A stretch of DNA of 64,000 bases from Staphylococcus chromogenes (GTDB taxonomy: Bacteria > Bacillota > Bacilli > Staphylococcales > Staphylococcaceae): NCBI RefSeq assembly GCF_029024625.1, contig NZ_CP118953.1, positions 1,116,001-1,180,000 of the forward strand, read 5' to 3'. Made by a program: the position numbers and the translations under genes. The notes under the pieces were generated by a model. The model worked only from the letters and a program-made list of their open reading frames with translations, was not told the origin of the DNA and made no database searches. Below, piece by piece: positions 1 through 8,635 of the stretch. Every line of letters starts with the position of its first letter. The stretch's first letter is position 1.

Positions 1-2199
1 GGATTAAGCGAAGATCGCATTATACGTATTGAAGGTAACTTTTGGGATATTGGGGAAGGACCTTCTGGACCTAATACTGAAATTTTTTATGATCGTGGCG
101 AAGACTATGGTAAAGATGATCCAGCTGAAGAGATGTACCCTGGCGGGGAAAATGAACGCTATTTAGAAGTATGGAATTTAGTTTTCAGTGAATATAATCA
201 TAATAAAGACCATTCTTACACACCCCTACCAAGTAAAAACATTGATACGGGCATGGGTCTTGAACGTATGGCCTCCATTTCACAAAATGTGCGTACCAAT
301 TATGAGACCGACCTATTCATGCCGATTATGAAAGAAGTTGAACAAATTTCTGGTCAACGTTATTTAGAAAATCCAACACATGATGTTGCCTTTAAAGTGA
401 TTGCCGATCACATTAGAACAATTGCTTTTGCTATATCTGATGGTGCATTACCAGCGAATGAAGGCCGAGGCTATGTCTTACGCCGTTTACTTCGTCGTGC
501 TGTACGTTTTAGCCAAACATTAAATATTAATGAACCCTTTTTATACCGTTTAGTTGATATCGTAGCTACTATTATGGAACCTTATTATCCAAATGTTAAA
601 GAAAACGAAGCGTTTATTGCACGTGTTGTTAAATCAGAAGAAGAACGGTTTCATGAAACTTTAGAAGAAGGGTTGACAATTTTAAATCAACTTATTGAAA
701 AAGCAAAAGATTCAAATCGTATAATTGACGGCTCTGATGCATTTAAACTCTATGACACTTATGGTTTTCCAATTGAATTAACAGAAGAAATCACACGTGA
801 TGCAGGTTTAACTATCGATATGGAAAGCTTTAATACTCATATGGATGCACAACGAGAACGTGCAAGAAAAGCAAGACAAAATAGTCAATCTATGCAAGTA
901 CAAAACGATGTGCTTAAGTCTATTCATACAGAAAGTATTTTTGTCGGCTATGATACATTACAATCTGAAAGTACCCTCACAGATATCCTTTTAAATGGTG
1001 AGCGTACAAATGAAGCAAACGCGGAAGAAACAATTCATTTTGTTATGGACAAGACTCCATTTTATGCTGTAAGTGGGGGACAAATTGCTGATAAAGGGAC
1101 AATCACAAATGACCATTTTGAAATAGAAGTTACAGAAGTTATTAAAGCGCCTAATGGTCAACACTTGCATACAGGCTATATTAAATTTGGACAGGTAAGC
1201 GAAGGGGCACAAGTTCACGCTTCAGTTGATGCAAATGCGCGTAAAGCCATTATGAAAAATCACAGTGCAACCCACTTACTCCATGCTGCATTAAAACAAG
1301 TTCTTGGCTCACACGTTAATCAAGCAGGATCATTGGTCGACAGTCATCGCTTACGTTTTGATTTTTCACACATCGCACCAATGACTAATGAAGAACTACA
1401 ACTTGTAGAGCAACGCGTAAATGAAGAAATTTGGCAAAGTGTCAATGTAGAAATCAAAGAAATGGGCATTGACGATGCTAAAAAAGAAGGCGCAATGGCA
1501 TTATTTGGAGAAAAATATGGTGATATTGTACGTGTCGTTGATATGGGACCTTTTTCTAAGGAACTTTGCGGGGGTACACATGTTAAAAACACTTCTGAAA
1601 TAGGACTATTTAAAATCACAAGTGAATCTGGAACAGGTGCAGGCGTAAGACGTATAGAAGCTGTAACGGGTCAACAAGCCTTTTTATATTTAGAAAAATA
1701 TTTAGAACGCTTTAACCAAATAAAAGACAGTGTAAAAGCCAAATCAGATGATCAAGTTTATGAAAAAGTGACTCAACTGCAAGAACACGAAAAATCTTTA
1801 CAACAAACGTTAGAACTTAAAAATAAAGAAATCAATCACTTGAAAATGGGTAATTTAGAAGATAAAGTAGAATTAATTAATCATATCCCGGTATTAATCA
1901 GTGAAGTAAATGTCGACAATGCTAAAGCCATACGCTCAACTATGGATGATTTTAAATCACGCATACAAGAAACAGTTATCATTTTAGCAAGCGAAGTTGA
2001 CGGTAAAGTTTCATTAATTGCTACTGTACCAAAATCATTGACTGGTAAAATCAAAGCAGGGGACATTATTAAAGAAATGGCGCCTATTGTAGGAGGTAAA
2101 GGTGGTGGACGCCCAGATATGGCTCAAGGTGGCGGCACTGAACCTGAAAAGATAACAACTGCATTACAATTCATTAAAGACTATATTAAAACAATATAA
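1..2199 (+). CDS. alaS: Alanyl-tRNA synthetase (3' part; start lies before the window)
   Basis: Class II synthetase that charges tRNA-Ala and clears mischarged Ser and Gly. The frame is open from base 1, so the gene enters from the left; about 732 residues are present of the roughly 875 usual for the family. The end of the catalytic domain is visible ([13 protein letters not shown], then the motif 3 region with TGMGLERM). The editing domain shows the zinc-binding HSATHLLH motif (bases 1261-1284) and the CGGTH motif near base 1567. A coiled stretch and the glycine-rich C-terminal domain ([16 protein letters not shown]) follow. An internal ATG at 133 is not the start, because conserved sequence runs upstream of it. 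Confidence 0.97.
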   Translation, partial: GLSEDRIIRIEGNFWDIGEGPSGPNTEIFYDRGEDYGKDDPAEEMYPGGENERYLEVWNLVFSEYNHNKDHSYTPLPSKNIDTGMGLERMASISQNVRTNYETDLFMPIMKEVEQISGQRYLENPTHDVAFKVIADHIRTIAFAISDGALPANEGRGYVLRRLLRRAVRFSQTLNINEPFLYRLVDIVATIMEPYYPNVKENEAFIARVVKSEEERFHETLEEGLTILNQLIEKAKDSNRIIDGSDAFKLYDTYGFPIELTEEITRDAGLTIDMESFNTHMDAQRERARKARQNSQSMQVQNDVLKSIHTESIFVGYDTLQSESTLTDILLNGERTNEANAEETIHFVMDKTPFYAVSGGQIADKGTITNDHFEIEVTEVIKAPNGQHLHTGYIKFGQVSEGAQVHASVDANARKAIMKNHSATHLLHAALKQVLGSHVNQAGSLVDSHRLRFDFSHIAPMTNEELQLVEQRVNEEIWQSVNVEIKEMGIDDAKKEGAMALFGEKYGDIVRVVDMGPFSKELCGGTHVKNTSEIGLFKITSESGTGAGVRRIEAVTGQQAFLYLEKYLERFNQIKDSVKAKSDDQVYEKVTQLQEHEKSLQQTLELKNKEINHLKMGNLEDKVELINHIPVLISEVNVDNAKAIRSTMDDFKSRIQETVIILASEVDGKVSLIATVPKSLTGKIKAGDIIKEMAPIVGGKGGGRPDMAQGGGTEPEKITTALQFIKDYIKTI

Positions 2200-2260
2200 A
2201 AAACAGTATGTTCGTGTAAAATAAGAGTGTAATACAATATGGTTTAAGGAGTGTTTTGAG

Positions 2261-2533
2261 ATGGAAAACTTTGACAAAACGATGAAATTCAACTATGAAG
2301 ACATCCCTAAAGAAAATGTCGAATACGTATTGAATAACGTATATCACACTTTAGAGGAACGTGGATACAACGCAGTAAACCAAATTGTAGGTTATCTACT
2401 ATCAGGAGACCCTGCCTATATTCCTCGTCACAATGAAGCACGAAACCAAATAAGACATATTGATCGCGATGATATTATGGAAGAACTTGTCTCTTTTTAT
2501 CTAAAAAATCATCAAAAGGATTCAAATGCTTAA
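2261..2533 (+). CDS. IreB family regulatory phosphoprotein (DUF965, YrzL-like)
   Basis: A 90-residue soluble protein of the IreB/YrzL family. In Enterococcus, IreB is a small phosphoprotein target of the PASTA kinase IreK and affects cephalosporin resistance; the staphylococcal role is less clear. Family-typical sequence is seen throughout ([22 protein letters not shown] in the middle, then the acidic [14 protein letters not shown]). An AAGGAG ribosome site precedes the ATG. The 3' end overlaps ruvX by 8 bases, so the two are probably translationally coupled. The order alaS, yrzL, ruvX, yrzB is the standard one in bacilli and supports the call. Confidence 0.93.
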   Translation: MENFDKTMKFNYEDIPKENVEYVLNNVYHTLEERGYNAVNQIVGYLLSGDPAYIPRHNEARNQIRHIDRDDIMEELVSFYLKNHQKDSNA

Positions 2534-2954
2534 ACATAAAATCATCGGTCTTGATGTTGGAAGTAAAACAGTAGGTGTCGCCATTAGTGATTTGATGGGA
2601 TGGACAGCACAAGGTTTAGATACACTCCATATTAACGAACAGGAAAACCAGCTCGGATTGGAGAGCTTGATTCAAATTATTCAAAAAGAAAACGTCGGAA
2701 CTGTTGTAATCGGTTTACCTAAAAATATGAATAATTCTATTGGATTTCGCGGTGAAGCTTCTATTAAATATAAAGAAGCCCTTCAACAAGCGTTACCTTC
2801 ACTTGAAATTATCATGTGGGATGAAAGACTAAGTACAATGGCAGCAGAAAGATCGCTTTTAGAAGCTGACGTCTCAAGAGCAAAACGTAGAAAAGTCATT
2901 GACAAAATGGCCGCAGTATTTATCTTACAAGGATATTTAGATTCTTTAAATTAA
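2526..2954 (+). CDS. ruvX: Putative pre-16S rRNA nuclease / Holliday junction resolvase-like RuvX (YqgF)
   Basis: RNase H-fold protein of 142 residues, the usual length. The first acidic active-site residue lies in the N-terminal [14 protein letters not shown] motif, a second acidic residue in WDERLST (about residue 100), and a third in the VIDKMAA motif near the C-terminus. E. coli YqgF acts in 16S rRNA 5'-end maturation; a Holliday junction role was proposed from the fold. It overlaps the IreB-like gene and is followed 14 bases later by the DUF1292 gene, with a clear AAGGAGAG site between. All family landmarks are intact. Confidence 0.94.
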   Translation: MLKHKIIGLDVGSKTVGVAISDLMGWTAQGLDTLHINEQENQLGLESLIQIIQKENVGTVVIGLPKNMNNSIGFRGEASIKYKEALQQALPSLEIIMWDERLSTMAAERSLLEADVSRAKRRKVIDKMAAVFILQGYLDSLN

Positions 2955-2968
2955 GGAGAGCGCATATT

Positions 2969-3283
2969 ATGACAAATGAAAAAAACCACGAAATTGAGAT
3001 TAAAAATGACGAGGAGTTACTTACTCTTTTCGATGAAGAAGGTAACGAAGTCTTATATCGTAAAATGCTTGAATTTTATCACCCTGGATTTGATAAAAAC
3101 TATGTTATTCTTGCTGAAGAAGGCGCACAAGCTGACGATGAGGATTTAATCGAATTAATTCCTATGATTAACCAACCCGATGAGACAGGCGAAGGTGGCA
3201 AATTTTTACCTGTTGAAACAGATGAAGAATGGGATATTATCGAAGAAGTCGTAAACACAAATCTTGATGAAGTTGAAGAATAA
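2969..3283 (+). CDS. DUF1292 family acidic protein (YrzB-like)
   Basis: A highly acidic protein of 104 residues with no signal peptide or membrane segment. The family is conserved in bacilli as the last gene of the alaS-yrzL-ruvX-yrzB group, and its function is unknown. Visible features are an N-terminal acidic half ([20 protein letters not shown]), a YVILAEEG core and a C-terminal EEWDIIEEV segment. The ribosome site AAGGAGAG sits about 8 bases before the ATG. A hairpin downstream (3308-3337) probably ends the transcript. Confidence 0.9.
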   Translation: MTNEKNHEIEIKNDEELLTLFDEEGNEVLYRKMLEFYHPGFDKNYVILAEEGAQADDEDLIELIPMINQPDETGEGGKFLPVETDEEWDIIEEVVNTNLDEVEE

Positions 3284-3307
3284 TAAAGTGCATGTATATG
3301 ACAAACT

Positions 3308-3337
3308 AAGAAGCTAGGGCGAAGGTCCTGGCTTCTT
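3308..3337 (+). terminator. Hairpin terminator after the DUF1292 gene
   Basis: Eleven-base arms AAGAAGCTAGG and CCTGGCTTCTT pair with one T-G wobble around an 8-base loop. The downstream T run is poor, so termination may be partial. Confidence 0.6.
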
Positions 3338-3504
3338 ATATGTCAAAAATGCTTGTATTAGAGGTTACTAACCCATGATTTTCTTTAGCGAATTGAATTA
3401 AAATGCCACTTAATCAAAATTTTTGAAGATGAAGATATAAGAGTTGTTTTATGAATACTAAATGCATTTACATGAAAATCGTTGTTAAAAAATATTATGA
3501 CTTA

Positions 3505-3513
3505 TGGTATAAT
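3505..3513 (+). promoter_or_regulatory. Extended -10 promoter element, trmR leader
   Basis: TGGTATAAT is a perfect TGn-extended -10 element. No good -35 is present at 17 bases (TTAAAA at 3485-3490), which extended -10 promoters tolerate. Transcription would start near 3520. Confidence 0.5.
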
Positions 3514-3519
3514 TCTAAG

Positions 3520-3629
3520 AAGTATTTTCAAGAATAGATAATAGTTACACACTTTTCGATTCTTTTTAAAACAAACCTACAATTATAATGGCATTGAGCA
3601 AATCAGTCAAAATGACTGGTTTATTTTTT
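3520..3629 (+). ncRNA. Candidate short RNA or attenuated leader before trmR
   Basis: This is the span between a good extended -10 element and an intrinsic-terminator-like hairpin, with no credible ORF inside; the expected transcript is about 110 nt. It matches no RNA family I recognise. It may simply be the 5' leader of the trmR-trhP1-trhP2-udk-greA operon with an attenuator. The call rests only on the promoter and terminator geometry. Confidence 0.25.
3601..3628 (+). terminator. Intrinsic terminator or attenuator upstream of trmR
   Basis: AATCAGTCA and TGACTGGTT form a 9-base stem around an AAA loop, followed by TTATTTTTT. It lies 35 bases before the trmR start codon and downstream of two TATAAT elements. 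Confidence 0.6.
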
Positions 3630-3663
3630 GATGTATTCCTATAAAAGAAAAGGATGAACGTAA

Positions 3664-4308
3664 ATGCAAGATCAAAATCTGCACTATTTTTTAAGTATTC
3701 AATCTCATGATACGCCCTTGAATACATTGCGAACTTATGCAGAAGAACACCAAGTGCCCATCATAGACCAGCTATCATTAGATTTAATTTTGCAATTAAT
3801 CCGATTAAAAAAACCTAAAAATATATTAGAGATTGGTAGCGCAATAGGATACAGTAGTATGCATTTCGCATCTATTGATCCTTCCATTCATGTTACAACT
3901 ATAGAGCGTAATGAAGAAATGATTCAATTAGCACGAGAAAACTTTAATCAATTTGGTTATGAATCTCAAATTCGCTTAATTGAACAAGACGCTCTACAAG
4001 CATATCACGCCGTTAATGATAGACAATATGATATGATTTTTATCGACGCTGCGAAAGCACAATCTCAAAAATTCTTTGAACTTTATCAAGATTTATTACC
4101 AGAAGGTGGCGTCATTATTACTGATAATGTGCTTTATCACGGGTTTGTAGCAAATATTGATATTGTAAAAAGTAGAAATGTGAAGCAGATGGTAAAAAAG
4201 GTTAAGAAATTTAATGAATGGCTTGTCCAACAAAATCATTTTTCAACTAATTTTATAAATATGGATGATGGATTAGCTATTTCTATAAAGGAGTATTCAA
4301 ATGACTGA
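3664..4308 (+). CDS. trmR: tRNA 5-hydroxyuridine methyltransferase (YrrM family O-methyltransferase)
   Basis: SAM-dependent class I methyltransferase of 214 residues, close to the family length. The SAM-binding motif I is ILEIGSAIGYSS (about residues 56-67), followed by the acidic TTIERNEEM strand and the metal-binding IDAAK and ITDNVL motifs typical of O-methyltransferase family 3. B. subtilis YrrM (TrmR) methylates 5-hydroxyuridine at tRNA position 34 to 5-methoxyuridine. The call is strengthened because the next two genes are the U32 proteins TrhP1 and TrhP2 that create the hydroxyuridine. An AAAGGATG site precedes the ATG, and the 3' end overlaps trhP1 by 8 bases. Confidence 0.9.
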   Translation: MQDQNLHYFLSIQSHDTPLNTLRTYAEEHQVPIIDQLSLDLILQLIRLKKPKNILEIGSAIGYSSMHFASIDPSIHVTTIERNEEMIQLARENFNQFGYESQIRLIEQDALQAYHAVNDRQYDMIFIDAAKAQSQKFFELYQDLLPEGGVIITDNVLYHGFVANIDIVKSRNVKQMVKKVKKFNEWLVQQNHFSTNFINMDDGLAISIKEYSND

Positions 4309-5230
4309 GTTATTAGTGACACCTAAGTCATTAAACCATATAGATACTTTAATTGATAAAGGCGCTGATGCTTTTGTTATCGGAGAGGAGAAATTTGGTT
4401 TAAGATTAGCAGGTGAATTTAATCGCGAAGCTTTAATAGAAGCAACACATAAAATCCAGGCAGCAGGTAAAAAAGTTTATGTAGCTGTCAATGGAATCTT
4501 TCATAATTATCATATTCCTGCATTAGAGGAGTATATACAATTTTTACATGAAATTCGTGTAGATCGTATCATCTTTGGTGACCCTGCTGTCGTGATGTTA
4601 GCGAAACAACAACCCGATCCAATACCATTACATTGGAATGCTGAAACCCTCGTAACCAACCATTTTCAATGTAATTATTGGGGCAAAAAGGGCGCATCAC
4701 GAGCTGTCCTAGCACGAGAATTAAGTTTAGAAGAAATATTAAGCATTAAAGAAAATAGCAACGTAGAGATAGAAGTGCAAGTTCATGGTATGACGTGTAT
4801 GTTCCAGTCAAAAAGAATGTTGTTAGGTAATTATTATACTTTCCAAGAAAGACAAATGAAGATTGAACGACCTCACGATAAGTCAGAAACACAATTATTA
4901 TTGTACGATGAAGAACGTGACAATAAATACCCTGTGTTTGAAGATTATAACGGTACACATATTATGTCACCAAATGATATTTGTTTGATAGAAGAACTTG
5001 AACCTTTATTTGAAGCAGGGATTGATAGTTTTAAAATTGATGGTGTATTACACACTGAAGATTACATCAATGTTGTCACTGAACAATATCGTAAAGCTAT
5101 TGATTTATTTGATGCATCTCCAGAAGATTACGAAGATGAAAAATTTATGCTTGTTGATGCTATTGAAGAAATTCAACCTGAGCACCGTCCGTTCGACGAA
5201 GGATTTTTCTATAAACAAACGGTTTACTAA
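4301..5230 (+). CDS. trhP1: Peptidase U32 family tRNA hydroxylation protein TrhP1 (YrrN)
   Basis: A 309-residue member of the U32 family, the shorter of the pair. Despite the family name it is not known to be a protease here: in B. subtilis YrrN and YrrO (TrhP1 and TrhP2) support prephenate-dependent 5-hydroxylation of tRNA uridine 34. Visible motifs are the N-terminal DAFVIGEEKFGLR (residues 21-33), HWNAETLVTNHFQ and VEVQVHGMTCMF, and the FKIDGVLHTEDY segment that matches the usual FKIEGR motif. It overlaps trmR and is followed by its larger paralogue. Confidence 0.88.
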   Translation: MTELLVTPKSLNHIDTLIDKGADAFVIGEEKFGLRLAGEFNREALIEATHKIQAAGKKVYVAVNGIFHNYHIPALEEYIQFLHEIRVDRIIFGDPAVVMLAKQQPDPIPLHWNAETLVTNHFQCNYWGKKGASRAVLARELSLEEILSIKENSNVEIEVQVHGMTCMFQSKRMLLGNYYTFQERQMKIERPHDKSETQLLLYDEERDNKYPVFEDYNGTHIMSPNDICLIEELEPLFEAGIDSFKIDGVLHTEDYINVVTEQYRKAIDLFDASPEDYEDEKFMLVDAIEEIQPEHRPFDEGFFYKQTVY

Positions 5231-5267
5231 ATGTATTTGTAATAATAAAAAAATAGGAGAGATGATG

Positions 5268-6533
5268 ATGAAGGTCATGGAGGCGACTCAGCCTAAAACA
5301 ATGCCTAAAATAAAAAAACCAGAACTTCTTGCCCCCGCAGGCAACTTAGAAAAGCTTAAAATTGCCATTCATTATGGTGCTGACGCGGTATTTATTGGGG
5401 GTCAGGAATATGGTTTACGCTCAAATGCAGATAACTTTACAATCGATGAAATTAAAGAAGGCGTCGATTTTGCAAATCAATACGGCGCTAAAGTATACAT
5501 TACGACTAATATCATTGCACATGATGAAAACATTGAAGGATTAGATACTTATCTTAAACAATTAGAATCTACAGGTGCCACAGGTATTATCGTCGCTGAT
5601 CCACTTATTATTGAAACTTGTAAAAAAGTTGCTCCCAAGTTAGAAATTCATTTATCGACGCAGCAATCATTAAGTAACTATAAAGCGGTCGAATATTGGA
5701 AAGAAGAGGGCCTTGATCGCGTTGTTTTAGCACGTGAAACAGGTGCGATGGAAATGCAAGAAATTAAGGATAAAGTAGATATTGAAATTGAAGCTTTCAT
5801 ACATGGTGCCATGTGTATTGCTTATTCAGGTCGTTGCACACTAAGTAATCATATGACAGCACGTGACTCTAACCGTGGAGGTTGTTGTCAAAGTTGTCGT
5901 TGGGATTATGATTTACTTACTGTAGATAATGATGGAGAATTAGACTTATATTTTGAAGATGGTCAATCCGTCCCATTTGCTATGAGCCCAAGGGATTTAA
6001 AATTGATAGAATCTATTCCTAATATGATGGATTTAGGCATCGATTCTTTAAAAATCGAAGGCCGTATGAAATCTATTCATTATATTGCAACTGTTGTATC
6101 TGTTTATCGTAAAGTTATCGATGCGTATGCTGCTGACCCAGATAATTTTAAAATCAACCCTGAATGGCTTATTGAATTAGATAAATGTGCCAATAGAGAC
6201 ACTGCTCCAGCCTTTTTTAAAGGAACACCTGGATATGAAGAGCAAATGTTTGGTAACGAATCCTCTAAAAAATCACCGTTTGATTTTATTGGCCTTGTAT
6301 TAGCATATGATGAAGATACGCAAATAGCGACAATACAACAACGTAATCATTTTAAACCAGGACAAGAAGTTGAATTTTTTGGGCCTGAAATTGAAACGTT
6401 TAAACAAGTGATTGATGTTATTTATGATGAAGAAGGTAACGAACTTGATGCAGCGCGTCATCCACTTCAAATTGTGCAAATTAAAGTTAAACAGCCAATA
6501 TATCCTAACAACATGATGCGAAAGGAAGTATAA
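5268..6533 (+). CDS. trhP2: Peptidase U32 family tRNA hydroxylation protein TrhP2 (YrrO)
   Basis: U32-family protein of 421 residues, partner of TrhP1 in tRNA 5-hydroxyuridine formation. It shows the family core LLAPAGNLEKLKIAIHYGAD, the signature EAFIHGAMCIAYSGRC and the cysteine-rich RGGCCQSCRW that probably ligates an iron-sulfur cluster. SLKIEGRM follows, then a C-terminal beta domain (GLVLAYDEDTQIATI). The frame is open far upstream, but that part overlaps trhP1 and is not conserved. Three consecutive ATG codons occur at 5262, 5265 and 5268; AGGAG at 5255-5259 best suits the third. It is followed 3 bases later by udk. Confidence 0.9.
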   Translation: MKVMEATQPKTMPKIKKPELLAPAGNLEKLKIAIHYGADAVFIGGQEYGLRSNADNFTIDEIKEGVDFANQYGAKVYITTNIIAHDENIEGLDTYLKQLESTGATGIIVADPLIIETCKKVAPKLEIHLSTQQSLSNYKAVEYWKEEGLDRVVLARETGAMEMQEIKDKVDIEIEAFIHGAMCIAYSGRCTLSNHMTARDSNRGGCCQSCRWDYDLLTVDNDGELDLYFEDGQSVPFAMSPRDLKLIESIPNMMDLGIDSLKIEGRMKSIHYIATVVSVYRKVIDAYAADPDNFKINPEWLIELDKCANRDTAPAFFKGTPGYEEQMFGNESSKKSPFDFIGLVLAYDEDTQIATIQQRNHFKPGQEVEFFGPEIETFKQVIDVIYDEEGNELDAARHPLQIVQIKVKQPIYPNNMMRKEV

Positions 6534-6536
6534 AGC

Positions 6537-7163
6537 ATGACCTCTACGACAATAATTGGTATTGCTGGTGGTTCTGGATCTGGAAAAACATCAGTAACAA
6601 ATGAGATTATGAAGAATTTAGATGGCCATAGTGTTGCACTTATAGAACAAGATTTTTATTATAAAGACCAATCACACCTTACTTTTGAAGAGCGTTTAAA
6701 AACGAACTATGATCATCCATTTGCGTTTGATAACGACTTACTTATCGAAAATCTAAAAGATTTAAAAGCAGGTAAATCAGTAGAAGTACCCACGTATGAT
6801 TATACAATTCATACGAGAAGCGATAAAAAAATTGCATTTGAACCTAAAGATGTTATTATCGTAGAAGGTATATTTGCGCTTGAAAATGAAACGCTTCGTA
6901 ATATGATGGATGTTAAAATATATGTTGATACAGATGCCGATTTACGTATTCTACGTCGTCTTATTCGAGATACAAAAGAACGCGATCGAACGATGGAATC
7001 TGTTGTAGATCAATATTTAAATGTAGTGCGTCCAATGCACAACCAATTTATTGAACCTACAAAAAAATTCGCAGATATTATTATTCCTGAAGGCGGAAGC
7101 AATAAAGTTGCCATAGATATCATGACAACTAAAATTCAAGCTTTAGTACAAACTCAAGATTAA
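6537..7163 (+). CDS. udk: Uridine kinase
   Basis: P-loop kinase of 208 residues that phosphorylates uridine and cytidine to the monophosphates in pyrimidine salvage. The Walker A motif GGSGSGKTS lies at residues 10-18, the nucleoside-binding [12 protein letters not shown] near 38, [13 protein letters not shown] sequence near 60, and the lid [11 protein letters not shown] near 142. It begins 3 bases after trhP2 and uses an AAAGGAAG site inside the end of that gene, so it is cotranscribed. The same order (yrrM, yrrN, yrrO, udk, greA) is known in B. subtilis. Confidence 0.96.
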   Translation: MTSTTIIGIAGGSGSGKTSVTNEIMKNLDGHSVALIEQDFYYKDQSHLTFEERLKTNYDHPFAFDNDLLIENLKDLKAGKSVEVPTYDYTIHTRSDKKIAFEPKDVIIVEGIFALENETLRNMMDVKIYVDTDADLRILRRLIRDTKERDRTMESVVDQYLNVVRPMHNQFIEPTKKFADIIIPEGGSNKVAIDIMTTKIQALVQTQD

Positions 7164-7189
7164 TCTATTAGTTAAAGGAAGATGCAAAA

Positions 7190-7666
7190 ATGGAAAATCA
7201 AAAACAATATCCAATGACACAAGAAGGGTTCGAAAAACTCGAGCAAGAATTAGAAGAATTAAAAACGGTTAAACGTCCAGAAGTTGTTGAAAAAATTAAA
7301 GTCGCTCGTAGTTTTGGGGATTTATCTGAGAACTCAGAGTACGATGCAGCAAAAGACGAACAAGGATTTATTGAACAAGATATTCAACGCATTGAAACAA
7401 TGTTACGCCATGCGTTAATTATAGAAGACACTGGTGATAATAATGTTGTACAAATTGGAAAGACAGTAACATTTGTCGAGCTTCCTGGTGATGATGAAGA
7501 AAGTTATCAAATCGTGGGTTCTGCAGAAGCAGATGCTTTTAATGGTAAAATCTCAAACGAATCACCAATGGCAAAATCTTTAATTGGCAAAAAATTAAAT
7601 GAAGAAGTCCGTGTTCCTCTTCCAAATGGTGGAGAAATGAACATCAAAATTATAGATATTAAATAA
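7190..7666 (+). CDS. greA: Transcription elongation factor GreA
   Basis: A 158-residue cleavage factor that inserts a coiled coil into the secondary channel of RNA polymerase and rescues backtracked complexes. The N-terminal coiled coil carries the conserved [20 protein letters not shown] tip (about residues 42-61), including the acidic pair needed for cleavage. The C-terminal domain ends with the usual [11 protein letters not shown] and [10 protein letters not shown] motifs. It is the last gene of the trmR operon, with a clear AAAGGAAG site and a strong terminator 13 bases downstream. Confidence 0.97.
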   Translation: MENQKQYPMTQEGFEKLEQELEELKTVKRPEVVEKIKVARSFGDLSENSEYDAAKDEQGFIEQDIQRIETMLRHALIIEDTGDNNVVQIGKTVTFVELPGDDEESYQIVGSAEADAFNGKISNESPMAKSLIGKKLNEEVRVPLPNGGEMNIKIIDIK

Positions 7667-7679
7667 CACTAGAAGTCCA

Positions 7680-7726
7680 TGAGGTTAAGATTCCTTTGAA
7701 AAGGGAATAACTTAACCTCATTTTTT
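7680..7726 (+). terminator. Intrinsic terminator after greA
   Basis: TGAGGTTAAG and CTTAACCTCA form the outer stem, TTCCTTT and AAGGGAA the inner stem around a GAAA tetraloop. Six T residues follow. Confidence 0.9.
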
Positions 7727-7836
7727 ATTAAACAAAATTGAAACCTCGTGGGTAAAGTAAGCCAATTTAAAATGATGGCATAATTATCGATGAATAAATA
7801 CTATGTTTCAATATCTATTAATTATTCCTATCGAAA

Positions 7837-7865
7837 TTGTAAGCTTATTATAAACGTGATAAAAT
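7837..7865 (+). promoter_or_regulatory. Predicted promoter of the pxp-acc operon
   Basis: TTGTAA (7837-7842) and TAAAAT (7860-7865) are separated by exactly 17 bases. Transcription would start near 7872, about 30 bases before pxpB. Confidence 0.6.
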
Positions 7866-7878
7866 TATCCTTTGAAAA

Positions 7879-7893
7879 GGTTTTCAGAAAGGG
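7879..7893 (+). promoter_or_regulatory. CodY-like box near the pxp transcription start
   Basis: GGTTTTCAGAAAGGG keeps the ten-base core TTTTCAGAAA of the CodY consensus AATTTTCWGAAAATT but has five mismatches at the edges. It sits just after the predicted start and overlaps the ribosome site, a position where repressor binding would block expression. AT-rich genomes yield chance matches. Confidence 0.3.
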
Positions 7894-7903
7894 GAATGTG
7901 TGA

Positions 7904-8635
7904 GTGGAATGTCGTCAAATCAGTGAACAGTCATTTATGATTTACTTTAATCCAGAAATTAATGAGTACACTTTTAACCAAGTCAATGCGATGAAAGATT
8001 ACATAAATTCTCTGGAACATCCGTTTATCAAAGAACTGTTACCGTCATACCGAGCAATATTGGTGTATTTTGACGGTATTGAGATTAAATATGAATCACT
8101 CATTGAAGAATTAAAACTCAATGAATTTCATTTTGAAAATATGCAAGGTCAATCACAAAGAAAGATTATCAATATTCCAGTTCTTTATGGTGGGGAATGG
8201 GGACCGGACTTAGACCTTGTTGCAGAGCATAATAAACTGACACCTGAAGAAGTCGTAAGGAAACATACCGAAAGTTTTTATCTCGTTTATATGATTGGAT
8301 TTATGCCTGGTTTTCCTTTTTTAGGAGGCTTAGATAAAGCGCTCCATACACCTAGAAAAGCTGAACCACGTTTAAAAATTCCAGCCGGTTCAGTAGGAAT
8401 TGCCAATAATCAAACAGGTTTATATCCTGAAGATTCACCAGGAGGATGGCAAATCATTGGACAAACGCCTATTAAGGTGTTTGATTTAAACCGTGATCCT
8501 AAAATTTTATATCAACCTGGAGATAAAATAAAATTTTATGCGATTAACGAAGAACAATTTTTGCATATCAAAAAATATACAGCTAAAGGTCTAATTGATT
8601 ATACAGAATGGGTGATGACAGATTATGAGCATTAA
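7904..8635 (+). CDS. pxpB: 5-oxoprolinase subunit PxpB (KipI/allophanate hydrolase subunit 1 family)
   Basis: A 243-residue soluble subunit of the ATP-dependent 5-oxoprolinase PxpABC, which opens 5-oxoproline (pyroglutamate) to glutamate. The family signature GFMPGFPFLGGL is at about residues 130-141, followed by PRKAEPRLKIPAGSVGIA and the SPGGWQIIGQTP motif. The B. subtilis relative KipI also inhibits the sporulation kinase KinA, which has no counterpart role here. The start is GTG at 7904 with GAAAGGGG 9 bases upstream. It is the first gene of a six-gene operon and overlaps pxpC by 11 bases. Confidence 0.92.
   Translation: MECRQISEQSFMIYFNPEINEYTFNQVNAMKDYINSLEHPFIKELLPSYRAILVYFDGIEIKYESLIEELKLNEFHFENMQGQSQRKIINIPVLYGGEWGPDLDLVAEHNKLTPEEVVRKHTESFYLVYMIGFMPGFPFLGGLDKALHTPRKAEPRLKIPAGSVGIANNQTGLYPEDSPGGWQIIGQTPIKVFDLNRDPKILYQPGDKIKFYAINEEQFLHIKKYTAKGLIDYTEWVMTDYEH

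Larger units (their letters stand above)
3284..3663. other. Intergenic region between the DUF1292 gene and trmR
   Basis: 380 bases without a credible protein gene. It holds a hairpin ending the upstream unit (3308-3337), an extended -10 element (3505-3513), a second TATAAT (3584-3589) and a tight hairpin followed by a T run (3601-3628) ahead of trmR. This arrangement suggests a leader with an attenuator or a short independent RNA. The stretch 3340-3500 is AT-rich and shows nothing I can name. Confidence 0.6.

Noticed and set aside
4998..5261. Long open frame upstream of trhP2 in the same frame
   Set aside because: It overlaps trhP1, has no family likeness, and a good ribosome site stands at 5255-5259 just before the ATG cluster.
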